A stretch of 5,908 nt of DNA, taken from Actinomycetes bacterium (GTDB lineage: Bacteria > Actinomycetota > Actinomycetes > Actinomycetales > Microbacteriaceae). The position numbers and the translations under genes are program-made. The stretch is from assembly GCA_023421635.1 (NCBI GenBank), contig JAEZSU010000166.1:1-5908 (forward strand), in the 5' to 3' direction. Each line of letters starts with the position of its first letter. The first letter of the stretch is position 1. Positions 1 through 4,868 of this stretch are shown here, in pieces. The notes beneath the pieces were generated by a model. It was given only the letters and a program-made list of their open reading frames with translations. It had not been told where the DNA came from and did not search any database.

Positions 1-43
1 CCTCAGATGTACGCCAAACGGGGTGCCGGACGTACATCTGAGG
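1..43. repeat. Perfect 13-bp inverted repeat with 17-nt loop
   Basis: The left arm CCTCAGATGTACG (1-13) is the exact reverse complement of CGTACATCTGAGG (31-43). The 17-nt loop (14-30) holds a small nested stem, CGG (19-21) with CCG (26-28). The arms are less GC-rich than the sequence around them, so the match is not a by-product of GC bias. The repeat begins at base 1, so the left arm may continue outside the window. No T-run follows on the + strand. The likely roles are a terminator of the gene upstream of dapF (miaA is the expected neighbour in actinobacteria) or one copy of a dispersed intergenic palindrome. I cannot separate these from this window alone. Confidence 0.8.
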
Positions 44-117
44 CAAGTCGAGCGGGGTGCGAGGCGTCGAGGGGAGGAGGCGACGGGGAGGGGCGGGCGC
101 GCCGATAGACTCGGGGG
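44..117 (+). promoter_or_regulatory. dapF promoter, probably leaderless
   Basis: TAGACT at 106-111 fits the actinobacterial -10 consensus TANNNT. Only six bases (112-117) separate it from the ATG at 118, so transcription would begin at or next to the A of the start codon and give a leaderless mRNA, which is common in actinobacteria. No convincing TTGACA-like -35 box lies 16-19 nt upstream. That space is instead filled by G-runs (71-74, 85-88, 90-93, 95-97). A GGGGG run directly before the ATG is too close to act as a normal Shine-Dalgarno site, which also favours leaderless initiation. Confidence 0.55.
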
Positions 118-978
118 ATGCCGCAGACCATCACGTTCACCAAGGGTCACGGCACGGGGAACGACTTCGTGATCGTCGCCGACCCGGACGGTGCGCTGGA
201 GCTCAGCGACGACCAGGTCGCCGTGCTGTGCGACCGCCGGTTCGGCATCGGCGGCGACGGCATCCTGCGGGTCGTCCGCTCGGCCGCGATCACCGAAGGC
301 GCGGATGCGGCCGCAGCCGGCGCCGAATGGTTCATGGACTACCGCAACGCCGACGGCTCCGCCGCGGAGATGTGCGGCAACGGCATCCGCGTGTTCGCGC
401 GCTTCCTCGTCGAGCACGGCCTCGCCGAGATCGGCGCGGACCCGGTGCCGATCGGCACCCGCGCGGGCGTGAAGACGGTCACCGGGACCGCGGACGGCTT
501 CGAGGTGGACCTCGGCCGCTGGCGCGCCGACGATGACGACGTGCTCGTGCAGGCCAAGGGGCTCCCCGTGGCACGCCCCGGCCTCGGCGTCGACGTCGGC
601 AACCCGCACGTCGTCGTCGCGCTCTCGAGCAACGACGAACTCGCCGGCCTCGACCTCGCGTACCACCCCGTGCTGAGCCCGGCACCGCCCCACGGCGCGA
701 ACGTGGAGTTCGTCGTCCCCGCCGACCCGCTCGTGCAGGGCGGCGTCGGGAGAGTGCGGATGCGGGTGTTCGAGCGCGGCGTCGGCGAGACCCTGAGCTG
801 TGGCACCGGCGTCGCAGCGACCGCCATCGCGGTGCGGCATTGGGCAGGCCCGGCGGCACCGGACGACTGGACCGTCGAGGTGCCCGGCGGCGTGCTGCAG
901 GTCCGGATGCGGGACGGTCACGTGCTCCTGTCGGGCCCCGCGGTGCTGGTGTTCACCGGCGAGGTCACCCTCGCCTGA
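118..978 (+). CDS. dapF: Diaminopimelate epimerase DapF
   Basis: This enzyme interconverts LL- and meso-2,6-diaminopimelate (EC 5.1.1.7) in the cytosol without a cofactor, in the last steps of the diaminopimelate route to lysine. The 286-residue length is normal for the family. Both catalytic cysteines are present: Cys86 in the motif EMCGNGIR and Cys228 in TLSCGTG. The substrate-binding signatures are also visible: GTGNDF near residues 12-17, GNPH at 161-164, GANVEFV at 193-199 and ER at 219-220. These mark the two pseudo-symmetrical halves of the DapF fold. The ATG at 118 was chosen because the family-typical [11 protein letters not shown] follows directly and a -10 box sits just upstream. 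The gene is convergent with the transporter gene, and its stop codon lies inside a repeat shared with that gene's 3' end. If the host is in Microbacteriaceae, whose B-type peptidoglycan usually lacks meso-DAP, the enzyme would serve mainly lysine supply; that is an inference. The assignment is very secure. Confidence 0.97.
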   Translation: MPQTITFTKGHGTGNDFVIVADPDGALELSDDQVAVLCDRRFGIGGDGILRVVRSAAITEGADAAAAGAEWFMDYRNADGSAAEMCGNGIRVFARFLVEHGLAEIGADPVPIGTRAGVKTVTGTADGFEVDLGRWRADDDDVLVQAKGLPVARPGLGVDVGNPHVVVALSSNDELAGLDLAYHPVLSPAPPHGANVEFVVPADPLVQGGVGRVRMRVFERGVGETLSCGTGVAATAIAVRHWAGPAAPDDWTVEVPGGVLQVRMRDGHVLLSGPAVLVFTGEVTLA

Positions 979-1029
979 ACGCACCCGCGGCACTCGCCTG
1001 AACCTGCCCGCCGGCGACCTCAGGCGAGG
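969..1029. terminator. Convergent terminator region of dapF and the MFS gene
   Basis: CCTCGCCTGA (969-978) and TCAGGCGAGG (1020-1029) form a perfect 10-bp inverted repeat that contains the stop codons of both convergent genes. A third copy, CTCGCCTGA at 993-1001, can pair with 1020-1028 to give a tighter 9-bp hairpin with an 18-nt loop that itself contains the palindrome CGCCGGCG (1009-1016). The two hairpins share one arm and exclude each other. Because the repeat is symmetrical it could act for transcripts from either side. There is no T-tract, so termination would have to be hairpin-only or Rho-assisted. Confidence 0.5.
970..1015. repeat. Imperfect 23-bp tandem duplication at the dapF 3' end
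   Basis: Bases 970-992 and 993-1015 align without gaps at 17 of 23 positions. The first 11 bases, CTCGCCTGAAC, are identical in both units. The first unit includes the last codons and the TGA of dapF. The second lies wholly downstream, in a different reading frame because 23 is not a multiple of three. Confidence 0.6.
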
Positions 1030-2261
1030 TCGAGGACCGGCCGCCGCCTGCGGATGCGTGCCGCGATGCCGGCGCAGATCCCCAGCGCGAACAGCAGCGC
1101 GCACGCGACGGCGACGAGCCAGAACGCCCCGGCCGACCCGGTCTGCTCCGCGAGCGGGCCCGCGGTCGCGGCTCCCACTCCGATGCCGATCACGACACCG
1201 CCGTTCAGCAGGGCCATCATGAATCCGCCGGACCCCTGCGCCGTGAGCGACCCGGTGATCCCGAAGATCGTGAGGAGCATCGGCCCCTGGAAGGCACCGG
1301 CCACGAGGCCGGCGATGAGCACGGCGGGGATGCTCGTCGCAGCGAGGAGCAGCACGGCGCCCACCAGCATCCCGGCGCCTGCGATGCTCCACCGCAGCCA
1401 CGGTCCGATCCGGTCTGGCACCATGACCATGGCGAGCGTCGTGACGGTCGAGCCGACCGCCATCACGGCGTACAGCAGTGCGCCCGCGTCGGGCAGCCCC
1501 ATCTCGCCCGAGAACGCCGTCAACCCGGCCTGGCTGCCGCCGAAGAACACGCCCATCGCGACCGTGCCCGTCACGCACAGGGTCAGCAGCGCCCGACGCC
1601 GCAGCGCACCGCCGGCGACGGGCACGGCGGCGGCCCGTTCAGCCGCGCTCCGGCTCCGGCGCGGGACCAGCCGATGGGTGCGGTGCACGGCGAACTGGGT
1701 GACGAAGACGGTGATGAGCCCGGCGGTGGCGAACATCGCCGCCTGCGGGCTGACGGTGACCGCGAGGATGCCGACGAGCGCCGGTCCGAAGATGTAGCTG
1801 ATCTCGTCGGTCACGCCCTCGAAGGCGAACGCGGTCTGGGTCTCCCGTGGGAGCAGCGCCAGCCAGCGGGCGCGGGACAGCGCGCCCACCTGCGGGATCG
1901 TGAGACCGGCGAGCCCTGCGAGGGCGACCGTGACCGTGTCGGGGAGCACCCCCGCGCCGAGCGTGAAGGCGACGAGCACCGTCACGTTCACCACGACGCC
2001 GGCGAGCAGCACGTTCCGCTGGCCCCAGCGGTCGGCCATCGTGCCGGTGGTGGGTGCGCCGACCGCCTCGCAGACAGCCGCTGCGGCTGCGGCGAAGCCG
2101 CCGACCGCGAGCGACCCCGTCGCGGACGTGCTGAGCGTTAGCACGGCGAGCGGGATCATCGCCATCGGGAACTTGCCGAAGGCGGTGGCCAGCAGGTAGT
2201 TCCAGCCCGCGGTCGCGGGCAGCGTACGGTATCCGGACAGGCCGGAAGAGCCGGTGGACAT
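1020..2261 (-). CDS. Major facilitator superfamily (MFS) transporter, substrate unknown
   Basis: This is a 413-residue inner-membrane secondary transporter, a normal length for a 12-helix MFS permease. Hydrophobic segments run through the whole protein, starting near residues 20-40. The MFS motif A loop between helices 2 and 3 is clear as GTMADRWGQR (73-82), with Asp77 and Arg78. A basic central cytoplasmic loop at about 193-223 separates the two six-helix halves. The short C-terminal tail is basic (ARIRRRRP), consistent with a cytoplasmic end. The start was set at the ATG at 2259-2261, because GAGGAG (2266-2271) stands four bases upstream of it. A longer form from a TTG at 2303 would add 14 unpromising residues. 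The gene lies 94 bp downstream of the methyltransferase on the same strand. Nothing in the sequence fixes the substrate or the direction of transport; drug or metabolite export is a common role in this superfamily but is not shown here. Confidence 0.88.
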   Translation of the reverse strand: MSTGSSGLSGYRTLPATAGWNYLLATAFGKFPMAMIPLAVLTLSTSATGSLAVGGFAAAAAAVCEAVGAPTTGTMADRWGQRNVLLAGVVVNVTVLVAFTLGAGVLPDTVTVALAGLAGLTIPQVGALSRARWLALLPRETQTAFAFEGVTDEISYIFGPALVGILAVTVSPQAAMFATAGLITVFVTQFAVHRTHRLVPRRSRSAAERAAAVPVAGGALRRRALLTLCVTGTVAMGVFFGGSQAGLTAFSGEMGLPDAGALLYAVMAVGSTVTTLAMVMVPDRIGPWLRWSIAGAGMLVGAVLLLAATSIPAVLIAGLVAGAFQGPMLLTIFGITGSLTAQGSGGFMMALLNGGVVIGIGVGAATAGPLAEQTGSAGAFWLVAVACALLFALGICAGIAARIRRRRPVLDLA

Positions 2262-2331
2262 GGGTCTCCTCACCGGCGCGTCCCCCACCACGGATCGCAC
2301 CAACAGCCCATATCTCGTGGGGAGCAGCGTA
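2262..2331 (-). promoter_or_regulatory. Probable promoter and ribosome binding site of the MFS gene
   Basis: On the minus strand TACGCT (2331-2326) fits the TANNNT -10 pattern and would give a transcript with a 5' leader of nearly 60 nt. A Shine-Dalgarno sequence, GAGGAG (2271-2266), follows and is separated from the ATG at 2261 by four bases. The same TACGCT hexamer lies 7 nt before the methyltransferase start. No good -35 box is visible; its place is taken by the palindromic DNA at 2333-2362. The ribosome binding site is more certain than the -10 box. Confidence 0.45.
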
Positions 2332-2332
2332 G

Positions 2333-2353
2333 CAGCGCCGTGTGACGGCGCCG
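2333..2353 (-). terminator. GC-rich hairpin just after the methyltransferase stop codon
   Basis: On the minus strand GCGCCGT (2351-2345) pairs perfectly with ACGGCGC (2341-2335) around a 3-nt loop. A G-U and a G-C pair extend the stem to nine pairs. The base of the stem lies two to three nucleotides past the TGA of the methyltransferase gene (2358-2356). No U-run follows. The hairpin could terminate or pause methyltransferase transcription before the transporter. It also covers the -35 area of the proposed transporter promoter, so an operator role is equally possible. Confidence 0.4.
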
Positions 2354-2355
2354 TG

Positions 2356-2997
2356 TCACACGACGGTGATGGGCTCCGTCGGCGGGGTCCCGTGCCGCCG
2401 CACCTTCAGGACCCGGAACCCGCGGGCCGTCGCCGCGCGGTGCACGCTGAACCCGTCCGGGAACGACGCCGCGATCCACCGCTGCAGCGAATCGGCGCCG
2501 AGATGACGGGCGACGACCAGCCACGCGTCGGAGCGCTCGTCGAGCCGGGGGAGCCAGTGCTCCAGCATCCCGTGGAGCACCTGCTTGCCCACCCGGATCG
2601 GCGGATTCGAACGGATGCCGCGGAACGAGAGGTCCTCGGGAACATCGTTGGGGGTCACGGCGTTGATGTTCTCGAGGCCGAGCGCCTCGGCGTTGCGCCG
2701 GACCAGGTCCAGTGCACGTTCGTTCACGTCGACGGCCCACACGGTGGCGTGCGGGGACTGCATGGCAAGGCTCAGTGAGATCGGTCCCCACCCGCATCCG
2801 AGATCCAACAGGTTCCCGCCGGGCGGCGGCGGTGGCGTGTGGGACAGCAGTACCGCGGTACCCGCGTCGAGCCGATCGGGACTGAAGACACCACCGGCGG
2901 TCGTGACCTCGATGTCTCGACCGGCGAGCGTGACGCGGATGGTGCGCAGATTCTCGGGACTTGCGGGCGACGCGCTGAAATAGTGGTCGCTGGACAT
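2356..2997 (-). CDS. RsmC/YbxB-like class I SAM-dependent methyltransferase
   Basis: This 213-residue protein is a single-domain Rossmann methyltransferase of the MTS/RsmC type. It opens with the family start signature HYFSASP (5-11) and has GGVFSP at 35-40. SAM-binding motif I is LLDLGCGWGP (63-72), and the acidic residue ending strand 2 is in AVDVN (88-92). Motif IV is SNPPIRVGK (130-138), the NPPIRxGK form seen in B. subtilis YbxB rather than the NPPF form of E. coli RsmC. The N-x-P-x type motif marks methylation of a base exocyclic amine. E. coli RsmC makes m2G1207 in 16S rRNA; the same product is plausible here but not proven. The protein has the length of the catalytic half only, as is usual for this subgroup. 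The ATG at 2997 was preferred over a GTG at 3030 because HYFS follows directly and a -10 box stands 7 nt upstream. It is divergent from hflX, another ribosome-acting gene. Confidence 0.87.
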   Translation of the reverse strand: MSSDHYFSASPASPENLRTIRVTLAGRDIEVTTAGGVFSPDRLDAGTAVLLSHTPPPPPGGNLLDLGCGWGPISLSLAMQSPHATVWAVDVNERALDLVRRNAEALGLENINAVTPNDVPEDLSFRGIRSNPPIRVGKQVLHGMLEHWLPRLDERSDAWLVVARHLGADSLQRWIAASFPDGFSVHRAATARGFRVLKVRRHGTPPTEPITVV

Positions 2998-3010
2998 GGG
3001 AGCGAGCGTA
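2998..3010 (-). promoter_or_regulatory. Methyltransferase promoter, probably leaderless
   Basis: On the minus strand TACGCT (3010-3005) matches TANNNT, and the ATG begins 7 nt later at 2997, right where transcription should start. No Shine-Dalgarno-like sequence lies before the ATG (the intervening bases are CGCTCCC). The message is therefore likely leaderless. No clear -35 element is visible. Confidence 0.5.
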
Positions 3011-3013
3011 CCG

Positions 3014-3043
3014 GAGGACGGGCCGCACACGTGAGGCTAGAGT
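3014..3043 (+). promoter_or_regulatory. hflX promoter
   Basis: TAGAGT at 3038-3043 fits the TANNNT -10 pattern. A weak -35 candidate, GAGGAC (3014-3019), keeps only the GAC of TTGAC, with an 18-nt spacer. Transcription would start at about 3050, giving roughly 28 nt of leader before the ATG at 3078. This promoter lies back to back with the methyltransferase promoter inside an 80-bp intergenic region. Confidence 0.5.
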
Positions 3044-3066
3044 TGGCGTCTTGAAGCAGGCGCCTT

Positions 3067-3077
3067 GGAAAGGGCAC
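3067..3077 (+). promoter_or_regulatory. hflX ribosome binding site
   Basis: GGAAAGGG (3067-3074) is a purine-rich Shine-Dalgarno-like run that ends three bases before the ATG at 3078. It favours this ATG over the in-frame TTG at 3051, which has no such site. Confidence 0.55.
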
Positions 3078-4583
3078 ATGACAGACAGTCACGAAGACCA
3101 GGCGATCGACCCGGTGGAGCGCATCCTCGCGCGGTCCGAGCCGCGCGCGACGGTGCATCTGCGCGGTCCGGCGCAGGCGCTGCAGGATGCCTCGACCGTC
3201 GTCGACGGCGACACCGACGGCGAGCAGTGGGACCGGCAGGAGCGCGCGGCGCTCCGGCGTGTGCCCGGCCTGTCGACCGAGCTCGAGGACGTCACCGAGG
3301 TCGAGTACCGGCAGCTGCGCCTGGAGAACGTCGTCCTCGTCGGCGTCCACCCGCAGGGGCAGGCCGAGGAGGCCGAGAACTCACTGCGCGAACTGGCGGC
3401 CCTCGCCGAGACGGCGGGTGCCGTGGTGCTGGATGCGGTGCTGCAACGCCGCCCGCATCCCGACCCCGCGACGTACGTCGGCCGCGGCAAGGCCGAGGAA
3501 CTGCGCGACATCGTCTCCGCCGTCGGCGCGGACACCGTCATCGCCGACACCGAACTCGCACCGAGCCAGCGCCGTGCGCTGGAGGACGTGGTCAAGGTGA
3601 AGGTCATCGACCGCACCACCGTGATCCTCGACATCTTCAGTCAGCATGCGAAGAGCCGCGAGGGCAAGGCGCAGGTCGAGCTCGCGCAGCTCGAATACCT
3701 GCTCCCGCGCCTGCGCGGGTGGGGCGACTCGATGAGCCGCCAGGCCGGTGGCCAGGTCGGCGCGGGCGGTGCCGGCATGGGGTCCCGCGGTCCCGGTGAG
3801 ACGAAGATCGAACTGGACCGCCGCCGCATCCGCACCCGGATGGCGCAGCTGCGCCGGCAGATCCGCGAGTTCGGACCGGCCCGCGACGCGAAGCGGGCGG
3901 AGCGGCGCCGCAACACCATCCCCGGCGTCGCGATCGCCGGCTACACGAACGCCGGCAAGTCCAGCCTCCTCAACCGCCTCACGCAGGCGGGGGTGCTGGT
4001 CGAGAACGCGCTGTTCGCGACGCTCGACGCCACCGTGCGACGCGCGGAGACCGCGGACGGGCGCGTGTACACGCTCACCGACACCGTCGGGTTCGTCCGG
4101 AACCTTCCGCACCAGCTCGTCGAGGCGTTCCGCTCCACGCTCGAGGAGGTCGGTCAGGCCGACGTCATCGTCCACGTCGTCGACGGCTCGCACCCCGACC
4201 CCGGCGCACAGCTCGCGACCGTGCGCGACGTCATCGGCGAGGTCGGCGCGCGCGGCACCCGCGAGATCGTCGTCTTCAACAAGGCCGATCTGCTCGACGA
4301 GGACGCGCGGCTCCTGCTGCGCGGGCTGCAGCCGGACGCGCTGTTCGTGTCCTCCCGCACCGGTGAGGGCATCGACGAGCTTCGGGCGGCGATCGAGGCG
4401 GCCCTCCCGCTGCCGGCCGTCGAGGTCGACGCCCTCGTGCCGTACGACCGTGGCGACCTCGTCTCGGCCGTCCACGAGCACGGGATGATCCTCGCCCAGC
4501 GCCATGAGGAGGGCGGCACCGCGCTGAAGGCGCGGGTGCCCGAGGCCCTCGCCGGCAGGCTCGCACCGTTCGCCCGGCGCTGA
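3078..4583 (+). CDS. hflX: Ribosome-associated GTPase HflX
   Basis: HflX binds the 50S subunit and splits stalled or stressed 70S ribosomes; in mycobacteria it is linked to macrolide tolerance and hypoxia. Counting from the ATG at 3078 (501 residues), an N-terminal tail of about 80 residues precedes the HflX domain, which starts near ENVVLVGVHP (83-92) and carries IDRTTVILDIFSQHA (177-191). A glycine-rich linker with SRGPGETKIELDRR (236-249) leads into an Arg-rich coiled-coil segment (247-279). The Ras-like G domain follows: G1 GYTNAGKSS (288-296), G2 FATLDAT (313-319), G3 DTVGF (335-339), G4 NKAD (401-404) and G5 SSRTGEG (425-431), then a short C-terminal domain. All nucleotide-binding motifs are intact. 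E. coli HflX has 426 residues; the extra length is mostly the N-terminal tail, usual in actinobacteria. The start is supported by a Shine-Dalgarno site; an in-frame TTG at 3051 would add nine residues. The gene is convergent with the S9 peptidase gene. Confidence 0.96.
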   Translation: MTDSHEDQAIDPVERILARSEPRATVHLRGPAQALQDASTVVDGDTDGEQWDRQERAALRRVPGLSTELEDVTEVEYRQLRLENVVLVGVHPQGQAEEAENSLRELAALAETAGAVVLDAVLQRRPHPDPATYVGRGKAEELRDIVSAVGADTVIADTELAPSQRRALEDVVKVKVIDRTTVILDIFSQHAKSREGKAQVELAQLEYLLPRLRGWGDSMSRQAGGQVGAGGAGMGSRGPGETKIELDRRRIRTRMAQLRRQIREFGPARDAKRAERRRNTIPGVAIAGYTNAGKSSLLNRLTQAGVLVENALFATLDATVRRAETADGRVYTLTDTVGFVRNLPHQLVEAFRSTLEEVGQADVIVHVVDGSHPDPGAQLATVRDVIGEVGARGTREIVVFNKADLLDEDARLLLRGLQPDALFVSSRTGEGIDELRAAIEAALPLPAVEVDALVPYDRGDLVSAVHEHGMILAQRHEEGGTALKARVPEALAGRLAPFARR

Positions 4584-4602
4584 CGCGCAGGGCGCCGGGG
4601 CG
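4571..4602. terminator. Convergent hairpin between hflX and the S9 peptidase gene
   Basis: CGCCCGGCGC (4571-4580) pairs with GCGCCGGGGCG (4592-4602) through ten G-C pairs with one bulged G at 4600. The loop (4581-4591) contains the hflX stop codon. The intergenic space is only 24 bp, so this near-symmetrical stem could serve transcripts arriving from both sides. No T-tract is present. An 8-bp palindrome, GACCGGTC (4602-4609), follows at the peptidase stop. Confidence 0.5.
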
Positions 4603-4607
4603 ACCGG

Positions 4608-4868
4608 TCAGACCCCGTCGAGCGTCGGCATCAGGACGAACAGGTCCGCCTCGCCCGTCACCGGCATGAACCCGGCGTGCTCGAGGAGCGCCGCCCACGC
4701 CGGTTCGCCGGTGCGGGCGTACAACGGCCGGTCCGCCTCCCGCGACACGACGATGCCGAGGTCGCGCGCGGCGTGGTCGGCCGGTGCGCCGTCGTCCGCG
4801 ATCCGCACCTCACGGCCTCGGGGACCGTCGACCGCGGTGAACGCCCCGACCGACAGCTCGAACGCGGG
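4608..4868 (-). other. Unassigned C-terminal extension of the S9 peptidase
   Basis: Residues 336 to 421, counted from the GTG at 5873, lie beyond the point where S9 catalytic domains normally stop. The segment is in frame and has ordinary amino-acid composition, with no sign of the Arg- or Ala-rich junk seen in wrong-frame high-GC translations. It reads like a small folded unit: an acidic loop (REVRIADDGAP), a strand-like GIVVS, a helix-like PAWAALLEHAGF and a final strand LFVLMP. The helix-GF-strand ending superficially recalls the C-terminus of GNAT acetyltransferases, but no acetyl-CoA-binding motif is present, so I assign no function. Confidence 0.5.

Noticed and set aside
57..536. Long Arg/Gly-rich open frame overlapping the dapF start
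   Set aside because: It is a wrong-frame translation of dapF in high-GC DNA, with low-complexity Arg-rich composition and no recognisable domain. The same applies to the other long overlapping frames on both strands at dapF, the transporter, hflX and the S9 gene.
2262..2303. Longer transporter start at TTG 2303
   Set aside because: It would add 14 residues without family character, while the ATG at 2261 has a good GAGGAG ribosome binding site four bases upstream.
2341..2360. TGTGA...TCACA resembling a CRP/GlxR binding site
   Set aside because: The half-sites are separated by 10 bp rather than the 6 bp required by the CRP-family consensus. The symmetry is reported only as an unassigned palindrome.
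2998..3030. Longer methyltransferase start at GTG 3030
   Set aside because: It would run over the proposed -10 box, and the family signature HYFS begins only four residues after the ATG at 2997.
3028..3033. CACGTG palindrome between the divergent promoters
   Set aside because: A 6-bp GC-containing palindrome is expected by chance in a window of this size, and it has no extended symmetry or second copy nearby.
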